A stretch of 64,000 nt of DNA from Acutalibacter muris (GTDB lineage Bacteria; Bacillota; Clostridia; Oscillospirales; Acutalibacteraceae), in assembly GCF_002201475.1 (NCBI RefSeq), contig NZ_CP021422.1:1364001-1428000 (forward strand), read 5' to 3'. The position numbers and the translations under genes are program-made. Positions 54,104 through 61,847 of the stretch are shown in pieces; the stretch's first letter is position 1, and every line of letters starts with the position of its first letter. The notes under the pieces are model-generated. The model did not search any database, had not been told where the DNA came from, and saw only the letters and a program-made list of their open reading frames with translations.

Positions 54104-54778
54104 ATGGCATACAGAGTTTTGATCGTTGATGATGAACTTATCCTGACCGAATTGCTTTCCGCCCATTTGCAGGATCACGGATATACGGTTTCCGTAGCAA
54201 ACAGCAGCGATGAAGCTCTGGCAAAGCTGAATACAAAGCCAAACCTTATCCTTCTGGACATCAATATGCCGGGGAGGGATGGGTTGGAGCTGTGCAAGGT
54301 CATTCGGAATCATATCGTATGCCCCATCCTGTTTCTGACGGCGCGGATCACAGAGCAGGATAAGGTCAACGGCCTGCGGGCCGGAGGGGACGACTATATC
54401 ACCAAGCCTTTCGGCTTGCAGGAATTGCTTGCCCGCATTGAGGCCCATCTGCGCCGGGACGAGCGAAATAACCGCCCGCCGGAGGTCGTGACCTCCCAGG
54501 GACTGATTATCAACCTTTCTGACCGAAAAGTATTTTGGAACGAGCAGGAGCTCTCCTTTTCCAAGAGGGAATTTGACATCATCGAATTTCTGTCCTCTAA
54601 CCCCAATCAGGTCTTTGACAAAGAGCGTATCTATGAGGCGATATGGGGCTATGACGCCGAGGGCGACAGCAGCGTGATTAAAGAGCATATCCGCAAAATC
54701 CGCGCGAAGCTCATGCAGGCCAGCGGAAACGAGTACATCGAAACAGTTTGGGGGATGGGCTACCGATGGAAAAAATAA
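54104..54778 (+). CDS. OmpR/PhoB-family response regulator
   Basis: 224 residues from the ATG at 54104, with GGAGGTG 6 bases upstream; the open frame starts earlier at 54077 but lies over the -10. Receiver domain: 'VLIVDDELILTE' (acidic pocket), 'LILLDINMPGRDG' (phospho-acceptor Asp), 'DDYITKPFGLQ' (Lys). Winged helix: 'ELSFSKREFDIIEFLSSNPN' and 'VIKEHIRKIRAKLMQASGNE'. Overlaps the kinase gene by 13 bases. Confidence 0.9.
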   Translation: MAYRVLIVDDELILTELLSAHLQDHGYTVSVANSSDEALAKLNTKPNLILLDINMPGRDGLELCKVIRNHIVCPILFLTARITEQDKVNGLRAGGDDYITKPFGLQELLARIEAHLRRDERNNRPPEVVTSQGLIINLSDRKVFWNEQELSFSKREFDIIEFLSSNPNQVFDKERIYEAIWGYDAEGDSSVIKEHIRKIRAKLMQASGNEYIETVWGMGYRWKK

Positions 54779-56037
54779 AAAGGCAGTCATTGAAACGCTC
54801 TTTTATGAACGCTGTGACGGTAACGATGCTGATCGTGTTCCTGTGCAGTAGCCTTGCGGTTTTCGGCTGTTATCGTTTCCAAAAACATATCCTCCCTGAT
54901 TCCAATGAGGTCTGGCTGACGCAGCAGACGACCGCCCCGGAGGGGACGGTCACAGAGACAAAGATGAGGTATGTCCTTGATGGCTCGCCAGAGCCCTTCG
55001 GCCAACTGGTAACGGACGGTCAGGAACGGGGCGAGAGTCAGGGGCAGACGAGCTACATGATAGAGCGTATTGAATCCAGCTACTCCATGCTTTCCTCCAA
55101 AGCAAAAATGGCCTACCGCGCCTCGCAAATTTGTATGGTGTTGCTGCCGTTCCTGTTTGCAGTTATTGGAACTACTTTGTGTGCGTGGTGGTTTTACCGT
55201 AGGGTACTGGAGCCGCCGATCACTGTCCTGATGGACGCCACCGCCCATATTCAAGATCGGGATTTGAACTTTCAGATCACCTTTGGTGGACAGAATGAAT
55301 TGGGCCAGCTCTGTACCGCCTTTGAGAAAATGCGACAGACCCTATATGAGAACAACCGTCGGATGTGGAGTATGCTGGAGGAACGCCGCACATTGCAGGC
55401 ATCTGTGGCCCACGATCTGCGTAACCCCATCGCCATTATGACCGGCTATGTGGAATATTTGCAGGAGAACAACAAGGCTGGAACCTTGACGGAGGAAAAA
55501 CTGGAAAAGGCGCTCTCCAATCTCGGCATCACCGCAGAGCGCATGGGCCGCTATACCGATACCATGCGCGACCTGGGCGCGATTGAAGAAACAGAAGTTC
55601 ACCGCAGAGAGGCGGAGCTTCATGATTTTTTACAGCACATGGCGGATTCCTTATCCCTCCTGTTTCAGAATACCCAGGTGCATTTTTCCTACGAGTTCCA
55701 TGTGCCGAAGGGCAGGGCCGTCCTTGACGGGGAGCTGCTGTACCGTGTTCTGGAAAATCTGATCTCCAATGCCCTCCGTTTTGCAGAGCGGGAAATCGGA
55801 CTCACCTTTTGCCTGGAGCATGGAATTCTGTCGGCCACCGTGACCGACGACGGGCCGGGCTTCAAGCTGCTGCAAAAGAAAACCGCCCTGTTTTACTCCG
55901 AGGATACCTCCGGCCAGCACTTGGGGCTGGGGCTGGCGGTGAGCCGGGTGCTGTGCCAGAAGCATGGGGGAACCATAGAGCTGTCAAACCAACCACTCCA
56001 CGGGGCTTGTGTGAAAGCCTCCATTGCGGTCAAATAA
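54766..56037 (+). CDS. Sensor histidine kinase
   Basis: 423 residues. Two membrane helices (about 16-38 and 123-147), a short extracytoplasmic loop of about 85 residues, HAMP region, H box 'LQASVAHDLRNPIAIMTGYV', N box 'VLENLISNALRFA', G boxes 'VTDDGPGFKLL' and 'GLGLAVSRVLCQKHGGTI'. The ATG at 54766 overlaps the regulator's 3' end, which implies coupled translation. The short loop suggests intramembrane or partner sensing, perhaps through the transporter. The end of the gene is duplicated at 56678. Confidence 0.9.
   Translation: MEKIKRQSLKRSFMNAVTVTMLIVFLCSSLAVFGCYRFQKHILPDSNEVWLTQQTTAPEGTVTETKMRYVLDGSPEPFGQLVTDGQERGESQGQTSYMIERIESSYSMLSSKAKMAYRASQICMVLLPFLFAVIGTTLCAWWFYRRVLEPPITVLMDATAHIQDRDLNFQITFGGQNELGQLCTAFEKMRQTLYENNRRMWSMLEERRTLQASVAHDLRNPIAIMTGYVEYLQENNKAGTLTEEKLEKALSNLGITAERMGRYTDTMRDLGAIEETEVHRREAELHDFLQHMADSLSLLFQNTQVHFSYEFHVPKGRAVLDGELLYRVLENLISNALRFAEREIGLTFCLEHGILSATVTDDGPGFKLLQKKTALFYSEDTSGQHLGLGLAVSRVLCQKHGGTIELSNQPLHGACVKASIAVK
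55921..56024 (+). repeat. Kinase 3' end repeat, copy 1
   Basis: 104 bases, the first 58 of which are identical to 56678-56735 and the remainder differ at about seven positions. It encodes the last G box of the kinase. Confidence 0.85.
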
Positions 56038-56132
56038 TCCCTATTACGGCGGCGCAGGCAAGAAATTGACTTTGGGGGAAGACAGATATATAATAGAGCA
56101 ACAGCAAATTCTGCTTATTGTAGGAGGGCAAA

Positions 56133-56675
56133 ATGAAAGAGACATTGGAGTTCAATCATAAAAAGCAATGTGGTTTATGGCTGATCCTTATTGGAATTGT
56201 ACTTATCATAGCTGTTATTTTCGGCGGGAAATTCCTTGTGAACCCGTTTGTGTTTCTAATAGGCTATTATGCTTGTTTTCTTAGCGTTAACGCGAACAAA
56301 AAAGTCAGGGAAAGGCTCTCCCAGGGGGCTATTTCCCAAAAGCAGATAAAGATGATCTATTTTTCAATTGCTGCTTTGTTCCTGTTGATGTTTTGCATTG
56401 CTGGCCCATTTATCCCCGGGTGGCATTGGAGGCAAATATGGTTGGGTGTACTGATGGCAACAGCCATACATTTTTTCTTGTGGTTCTTTATACATGGTTG
56501 GAGCATGGTTGTGCTGGGGATTGTATGTATCATTATCGCAGCAATAGGCTATGTATTCCCCGCTATATCGGTTTCCGTTATTTGCATTGCCGATGCAGCA
56601 GCTAAATTGATATGCGGGATATATTTGCTTTTCTTCTCAAGACCATCAAAATTTACTCCCAGCGCAACGAAGTAA
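56133..56675 (+). CDS. Small multi-pass membrane protein, family not recognised
   Basis: 180 residues with about six hydrophobic segments (17-33, 36-52, 75-95, 105-120, 124-146, 148-170). Charged N-terminus 'MKETLEFNHKKQCGLWLILI'. AGGAGG precedes the ATG. It is inserted, with flanking direct repeats of the kinase 3' end, between the kinase and VanZ genes. Function unknown; an accessory of envelope resistance is a guess from context. Confidence 0.7.
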   Translation: MKETLEFNHKKQCGLWLILIGIVLIIAVIFGGKFLVNPFVFLIGYYACFLSVNANKKVRERLSQGAISQKQIKMIYFSIAALFLLMFCIAGPFIPGWHWRQIWLGVLMATAIHFFLWFFIHGWSMVVLGIVCIIIAAIGYVFPAISVSVICIADAAAKLICGIYLLFFSRPSKFTPSATK

Positions 56676-56677
56676 CA

Positions 56678-56781
56678 TTGGGGCTGGGGCTGGCGGTGAG
56701 CCGGGTGCTGTGCCAGAAGCATGGGGGAACCATAGAAGTGTCTAACCAACCGCCCCACGGGGCCTGTGTGAAAGCGTCCAT
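56678..56781 (+). repeat. Kinase 3' end repeat, copy 2 (partial duplicate)
   Basis: Encodes 'LGLGLAVSRVLCQKHGGTIE' again but has no start or upstream kinase. It begins directly at the stop of the membrane-protein gene. It shows that the intervening 650 bases entered by duplication or recombination with a second kinase gene. Confidence 0.85.
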
Positions 56782-56811
56782 AAAAATCGAACAACCCTCA
56801 CTGTGACAATG

Positions 56812-56833
56812 AGCAAGGGGCTGCTTGCTTTTT
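56812..56833 (+). terminator. Intrinsic terminator after the membrane-protein gene
   Basis: AGCAAG-GGGCTG-CTTGCT followed by TTTT; short but followed by a clear T run. Confidence 0.6.
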
Positions 56834-56891
56834 GGGAGAAAGAGGTGTATAATGCAGGAACAATAAACCGAAATTTGAAAGAAGGGATATT

Positions 56892-57413
56892 ATGAAATAC
56901 TTGATCGATTTTACGGCGTTGGCCTTCTTATATGCGTTCGTTTTTTTGAAGAAATGGAAAAGCAGAGGCCGCGATGTGCTGCTTGTCAATACGCTGATGT
57001 ATATATATCTTTCTTTTGTGCTTTATTTCACGCTTATGCCAATTATAGTAGAACTCCCGTTTATTCTGAATCACCCTTACACTCCCATGAACATGGTGCC
57101 ATTTATTGATGTTATGATGGAAAGAGGGGACTTTGTAAAGCAGGTTGTGTTAAACGTTGTCATGACCATGCCATTTGGTTTTCTGTTTCCACTGACCCGG
57201 AAGAAAAGCGCCGGATTTTTTATAACAGCATTTTTCTGTTTTGTGATGAGTTTGGGCATTGAGCTGCTGCAGCCGCTCATTGGCGGCTTCAGGTCTTCGG
57301 ATGTGACAGATTTAATCACGAACGTGATTGGCGGAATGCTCGGTTATGTTCTTTATGTTCTTTTCAAACCAGTCACCATTAGGATCTTAGATCATATGAA
57401 AAGGAAAACTTAA
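56892..57413 (+). CDS. VanZ-like membrane protein
   Basis: 173 residues with helices at about 7-20, 32-57, 82-100, 110-128 and 143-160. 'VNTLMYIYLSFVLYFTLMPI', 'NMVPFIDVMMERG', 'QVVLNVVMTMPFGFLFPLTR' and 'GIELLQPLIGGFRSSDVTDL' are the VanZ family signature. VanZ lowers sensitivity to teicoplanin and related surface-binding agents, by an unclear route. GAAAGAAGGG precedes the ATG. Placed between the two-component genes and the lipoprotein operon; a terminator follows. Confidence 0.85.
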   Translation: MKYLIDFTALAFLYAFVFLKKWKSRGRDVLLVNTLMYIYLSFVLYFTLMPIIVELPFILNHPYTPMNMVPFIDVMMERGDFVKQVVLNVVMTMPFGFLFPLTRKKSAGFFITAFFCFVMSLGIELLQPLIGGFRSSDVTDLITNVIGGMLGYVLYVLFKPVTIRILDHMKRKT

Positions 57414-57466
57414 AAATGTAGATTCCTGGTTTCACAGAGTTTTTGCTTTCTGGCAAAATCCCCCGG

Positions 57467-57492
57467 ATGCCGTCCAAAAACTTGGGCGGCAT
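57467..57492 (+). terminator. Terminator between vanZ-like gene and lipoprotein operon
   Basis: ATGCCGTCCAA (57467-57477) pairs with TTGGGCGGCAT (57482-57492), one G-T pair, loop of four, followed by TTCGCTTTTC. Confidence 0.7.
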
Positions 57493-57502
57493 TTCGCTTT
57501 TC

Positions 57503-57534
57503 TTGACCGAATCTTGACTTTTGCCCGCTATGCT
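57503..57534 (+). promoter_or_regulatory. Regulator direct repeat and -10 before the lipoprotein/transporter operon
   Basis: TTGACC (57503) and TTGAC (57514), again 11 bases apart, then TATGCT (57529-57534), matching position by position the site at 54050-54081. The likely start of transcription is near 57541, with AGGAGG at 57551 and the ATG at 57563. No normal -35 is present at 17 bases, as expected for a promoter that needs an activator. Confidence 0.75.
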
Positions 57535-57562
57535 TAGTCCATCAAAGCAAAGGAGGCCATAT

Positions 57563-58591
57563 ATGCGAAAACGATTGATTGCCGTTCCTCTGATGTGCGG
57601 CGCACTTTTATCCCTCGCCGCCTGCGGGAACTATGACATCAGCACGCCCCCGCCGTCACAGGCTGTTGCCGAAAACCCCTTTGAGGCGGCGGAGGAGGAC
57701 GCCGGATTTATGGCAATGCTCACCCACGAAGCTGCTTCGGCTGATTTCTCCGAGAGCGGGGAGCGTCTGCCCTTACACTATGACGGCGGCGAGTTTCGGC
57801 TGGACTACCGATTTTCCCTCACCGGTAAGATGGATACCGTTGGATTTCTCCTGTTTCTGGACGGCCAGCCCCAGCCCTATAAGGTGAACGATACCACAGC
57901 GGAGTATGAGTATTGTCACAGCTTCCCCGCAGAGGAGGATCAGACCTTTTCCTTCCTCTTTGAGCCTGTGACCGGCAGCGCCGGCGATACGCTTGCCCTG
58001 ACCGTGGTGAGCATCACCAACCCGGATTTCCAGCCGGATATGGAATCCACCTCCAGCTATGGCTGGTATCATAAGACGCTGGATTCCCGTGTTGAATTGC
58101 AGTTCAACGCGGACGCCCCCGCCGCCCCTTCAGACCTTCCGCCTGCCCGGGAAATCTTTTCACAAAGCGATGTGCGGGAGGAAAAGGTCACAGCCCAGTA
58201 TGTGGAAAACGAGCTTCCCAAATACGGCTGGGGTGGTGTGAGCATGGACACGCTGGACAGTGGAATCTATTATACCTTCTCCTGTGACGGCGGCATCTCC
58301 TATGACAACCTGCGGGTCTCCGCTCCCGTTCCCCTGCAATTTACCATGTGTGGCACAGCCGGAACAAGTTACAGCATCGCTTTTTTCCTGGATCATCAGC
58401 CGGTGAAACTTGACGAGAGCACCTGCCGCTCCATTACCTTGAGCAAGGGGGGCGTCATAGAGCTTGAGGCCGTGATCGACCCAGACAAGCTGGGGCAGTT
58501 TAACACCTTCTACTGTGTGGCCGTCCCCCAGGACGGAGCCTCCGCCCCGTTCTTTAAGACCAATTCTATTCTATTGTATAAGGAGAACTGA
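57563..58591 (+). CDS. Lipoprotein 1 of the envelope-sensing operon
   Basis: 342 residues. Signal peptide with lipobox 'LLSLAACGN' (Cys about residue 18-19), then two similar beta-rich modules. No family I can name. Being first in the operon controlled by the two-component repeat and followed by a second lipoprotein and an ABC-2 transporter, it probably works at the outer face of the membrane as a sensor or capturing protein. AAAGGAGG lies upstream; two bases separate it from the next gene. Confidence 0.75.
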   Translation: MRKRLIAVPLMCGALLSLAACGNYDISTPPPSQAVAENPFEAAEEDAGFMAMLTHEAASADFSESGERLPLHYDGGEFRLDYRFSLTGKMDTVGFLLFLDGQPQPYKVNDTTAEYEYCHSFPAEEDQTFSFLFEPVTGSAGDTLALTVVSITNPDFQPDMESTSSYGWYHKTLDSRVELQFNADAPAAPSDLPPAREIFSQSDVREEKVTAQYVENELPKYGWGGVSMDTLDSGIYYTFSCDGGISYDNLRVSAPVPLQFTMCGTAGTSYSIAFFLDHQPVKLDESTCRSITLSKGGVIELEAVIDPDKLGQFNTFYCVAVPQDGASAPFFKTNSILLYKEN

Positions 58592-58593
58592 AG

Positions 58594-59760
58594 ATGAAAA
58601 AGACATCCTGCATCACATTGGCGCTGCTTTTTACCCTGGCGTTGTCCGCCTGCGGCAAGACGGATTCCCCGGTTCCTGCGGTTTCGGGAAACGCCCCCTC
58701 TGACACTCCTGCGGTTTCTGTTCCGGCCCCTGACGAACAGCCGGGGCAGTCCCCTTCCTCCTGCACCTTCGACCCTGCCCTGTTTGGCGGCAAGCTCCAG
58801 AGCTGCGCCTATGCCGGGAATGGGACGCTCCTTGTGCTGGCGGACAAGCTGTACCTCTACGACACAGGGACCTCCTCGGTGCTGGCCACCGCAGAGGCTC
58901 CCCTGCGCGACTTTGAAGCGCAGGCCATTGACGGCGGCTACGTCCTGTCCGGCATGGGCGACAGCGGCATGATGGCGTACATCTACGACAGCTCCCTTTC
59001 TCTGAACAAGGAGATCGCGGTGGAGGAGCTTTTGCAGGGAGATTTTGTTGTCAGCGAAACCGGGGGCGTAGCGGCCTCCACAGATGGAAAGAAGCTGGCG
59101 TTCGCCGCCATGGGCGGGCTGTATTTGTATGACTTGGAAAGCGGGAATCTGACGACTCTCTTGGACATGGCCCAAAACGCCGGGACGGCCAGCATCAGTG
59201 TTTCCATGCTGAACGGCGCTGCCTTTGCCCAGGATAACAGCCAGATCGTGTTCTTTGGCAGCGGCAACTCAATTCCCGTGGTAGATGGCGAGGAGGGCTT
59301 TTCCCTCCACGGCAGCATATCCGTGGAGGGCAGCGGTCTGAAGCTCACAAAACTGTCCGACTATGAAATGGAAGAAATGCAGAGCAGCGTCAGCCGGTTG
59401 TTTTTCCCGCAGGCGTTTACCCAAGCCAACGGTACGCTGCTTTGGATTGACCGGGCAACGGGCAGCGCCAATACGCTTTCCTTCTCCGCCAGCGGTGAGG
59501 GCAAAGACGGCGTGTACGGCTCGGAGCAGGGGAACTATGTAGCAACCGCCGTTTTGGACGGCAGTCTGACCGTTCGCGTCTATGACGTGGCCTCCGGCGA
59601 ATTGCTTGCCACCGAAGTGATGGAAGACTCCGATTCCACATATTTCAATCGCATCCCCAGAATCTACCTTTTAGACGAGGCCAAAACTGCTGTAGTCGTT
59701 CTTGGGGGCAGTATCAGTGAAGTTGACACGCTGGTATCCACATTTGAGTTTGGAGCATAA
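58594..59760 (+). CDS. Lipoprotein 2, beta-propeller-like
   Basis: 388 residues: lipobox 'LALSACGKT', a Pro/Ser/Ala-rich linker to about residue 50, then repeated beta-strand units ('NGTLLVLADKLYLYDTGTSS', 'GGLYLYDLESGNLTTLLDMA') that look like blades of a seven-bladed propeller. Sequence repeats with 'GNYVATAVLDGSLTVRVYDV' near the end support this. Such propellers are used for protein or ligand binding. The C-terminus approaches the ATPase gene by one base. Confidence 0.75.
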   Translation: MKKTSCITLALLFTLALSACGKTDSPVPAVSGNAPSDTPAVSVPAPDEQPGQSPSSCTFDPALFGGKLQSCAYAGNGTLLVLADKLYLYDTGTSSVLATAEAPLRDFEAQAIDGGYVLSGMGDSGMMAYIYDSSLSLNKEIAVEELLQGDFVVSETGGVAASTDGKKLAFAAMGGLYLYDLESGNLTTLLDMAQNAGTASISVSMLNGAAFAQDNSQIVFFGSGNSIPVVDGEEGFSLHGSISVEGSGLKLTKLSDYEMEEMQSSVSRLFFPQAFTQANGTLLWIDRATGSANTLSFSASGEGKDGVYGSEQGNYVATAVLDGSLTVRVYDVASGELLATEVMEDSDSTYFNRIPRIYLLDEAKTAVVVLGGSISEVDTLVSTFEFGA

Positions 59761-59761
59761 C

Positions 59762-60649
59762 ATGGAAATCACATTTGAAAGCGTATCTAAGCGATACAAA
59801 AACAAGTATGCCCTGAAAAACTTTACCGCCATCTTGAGCGAGGGCGTGTACGGCCTGCTGGGTGAAAACGGGGCCGGAAAAACCACGCTCATCAATACCT
59901 TTGTGGGCCTCCTGCGCGGGGACAGCGGCACGATCCGGGTGGACGGCCAGGATGTGAGGACGCTGGGCAAAGCGTTCCTGTCCCAAATCGGCTATATGCC
60001 GCAGTATCCTATCTTCTATCGTGATTTTACCGTCAAGGGTTTTCTGTTCTATATGTGTGCGCTGAAAGAAATTTCGACCCATGAAGCGCAGACCCGAGTT
60101 TCGGAGCTGCTGGCCACGGTAAACCTGACGGACGCACAGGACAAGAAGATCGGCGCGCTCTCCGGCGGTATGCGCCAGCGCGTCGGCATTGTACAGGCCA
60201 TGCTGTCCGACCCCAAAATTTTGATTCTGGACGAGCCCACCGCCGGTCTTGACCCCAGCGAGAGAATACGGTTTAGGAACCTGATCTCCCGGTTTGCCCA
60301 GGGCCGGACAATCCTGCTGGCAACCCACATCGTTTCCGATGTTGAGTGCATCGCGCGGGAAATCCTGCTGCTGAAACAGGGGACGCTGCTCATGCAGGGA
60401 ACGCCCGCCGCGCTGGAGCAGAACATTGAGGGCAAGGTGTGGAAGGTGACCGCCGGGGCCGAGGAGGCCGCGCTGCTGACCGATATGTACTGCGTCAGCA
60501 ACATGAAACAGGAGGACGGACAGTTTGCCCTCCGCATTGTTGAGGAGGGAGGTCCAATTAAGACCGCACAGCCTATCCAGCCCAACCTGGAGGATGTGTT
60601 CTTGTACTATTGCAGGGGGGAGCGCCATGATACGTCTGATACGATATGA
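59762..60649 (+). CDS. ABC-2 transporter ATPase
   Basis: 295 residues from the ATG at 59762 (GGAG upstream; the longer open frame overlaps the lipoprotein). Walker A 'GENGAGKTTLI', Q loop 'IGYMPQYP', signature 'LSGGMRQRVGI', Walker B 'LILDEPTAGLDPSE', switch 'LATHIVSDVE'. C-terminal about 80 residues as in bacitracin/lantibiotic-immunity ATPases. It energises the two permeases that follow; overlaps the first by 23 bases. Confidence 0.9.
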   Translation: MEITFESVSKRYKNKYALKNFTAILSEGVYGLLGENGAGKTTLINTFVGLLRGDSGTIRVDGQDVRTLGKAFLSQIGYMPQYPIFYRDFTVKGFLFYMCALKEISTHEAQTRVSELLATVNLTDAQDKKIGALSGGMRQRVGIVQAMLSDPKILILDEPTAGLDPSERIRFRNLISRFAQGRTILLATHIVSDVECIAREILLLKQGTLLMQGTPAALEQNIEGKVWKVTAGAEEAALLTDMYCVSNMKQEDGQFALRIVEEGGPIKTAQPIQPNLEDVFLYYCRGERHDTSDTI

Positions 60650-61847
60650 ATTTATCAAGCAGTTCTGTAAACGCTCCCTTCTGGTGCTCTTTGTGGTGTT
60701 CAGCCTTGCCAACCTGTTCAAAATCTACGGCGAATACAAATCCTACTCCTATCTGGCAGACGGGAACGGAGAGGGTTGCTGGCACACGCTCCATTGGCAG
60801 CTCTATAAGGAATACCAGGGGAAAATCACCCGGGAGAAGGTGGAGCGCCTGCTGGCCGTGTATACGCCTCTTGTGGAGGCCACATCGGATATGACCGCAA
60901 GCACAGCCACCGATGACCCCAACACCATGACCGGGAACCTGTATAGCGACAGAAACCTGCTGGACAAGTATTTTGTACAGCCTATGCAGTATTTCTATGA
61001 GTACAGCGGCCGGTCAGAGCAAGTGGCAAATAGAGCACGGCAAAGCGCCGCGCTCTATGGGGAACGGGGAGCAGTCTATCAGCAGAGGGAGAGCGGCGCG
61101 ATCTATAATCTTTATGCTGGCCGCACCATCCCTGCCTTTGCCTACCGGGAAATGTGCAATTACTATCTGAACTATGATTTTTCCATCGTCCTGACCCTCC
61201 TGCTCTGTCTATATGGAATCATCGGAACCTTTGTAAGCGAGAGGGAAACACAGATGGATATGCTGCTGCTGGTAAGTCCGGGCGGCGGCAGAAAAACAGC
61301 CCTGGCGAAAATCCTTGCGGCTACCCTGTTTCTGCTCTTGACCTCGCTGTGGTTTTCTCTCCTTGACCTGATTGGCTTTGCGGCCTCCTTTCAGACTTTG
61401 GAAGGGCTGGCCCTGCCGGTATTCGCAATTCCGAGCTTTGCGGAAAGCTCCGTCAATCTCAGCATTTTTCAGTATGTCCTCCTGTCCGCGGCGCTCAAAT
61501 GCGCCGGCGCATGGGTGATGGGGATGCTCTGGCTGTTGGTTTCGATGTTTTGGAAAAATGCCCTGCTCCCCTTTGTCATCAATTTTGCCCTCTGTATGGC
61601 GCTGATTGTCAGCGGAGCCGCCTGTGCCTACTCCAATTTCTTCTGGACAAAGGTGCTGAATCCTTATTCTCTGCTGACAAACCGTGTTCTTCTGGGCAAA
61701 ACGGAGTTTATAAACCTGGGCGGATTCCCCGTCCTGACTTGGCAGGCCGCAATATGGTTTGCTCTGATTACGGGTCTTGTTCTTGCAGCTGCAATCTATT
61801 TTCTGTCAGCGGAAAACTGTCACCGCTGTGTTCGGAGGGCAAAATGA
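60627..61847 (+). CDS. ABC-2 type permease 1
   Basis: 406 residues from an ATG overlapping the ATPase gene. One N-terminal helix (about 15-31), extracytoplasmic region of about 140 residues ('NRARQSAALYGERGAVYQQR'), then about six helices from 185 to the end ('LTLLLCLYGIIGTFVSERET' at the start of the cluster). Typical of lantibiotic-immunity-type exporters (LanEFG, DUF-ABC-2). It overlaps the second permease by 4 bases. Confidence 0.85.
   Translation: MIRLIRYEFIKQFCKRSLLVLFVVFSLANLFKIYGEYKSYSYLADGNGEGCWHTLHWQLYKEYQGKITREKVERLLAVYTPLVEATSDMTASTATDDPNTMTGNLYSDRNLLDKYFVQPMQYFYEYSGRSEQVANRARQSAALYGERGAVYQQRESGAIYNLYAGRTIPAFAYREMCNYYLNYDFSIVLTLLLCLYGIIGTFVSERETQMDMLLLVSPGGGRKTALAKILAATLFLLLTSLWFSLLDLIGFAASFQTLEGLALPVFAIPSFAESSVNLSIFQYVLLSAALKCAGAWVMGMLWLLVSMFWKNALLPFVINFALCMALIVSGAACAYSNFFWTKVLNPYSLLTNRVLLGKTEFINLGGFPVLTWQAAIWFALITGLVLAAAIYFLSAENCHRCVRRAK

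Noticed and set aside
59714..60721. A 335-codon open frame opposite the ABC ATPase
   Set aside because: It mirrors a gene with all ABC motifs, has no ribosome site and no recognisable domain.
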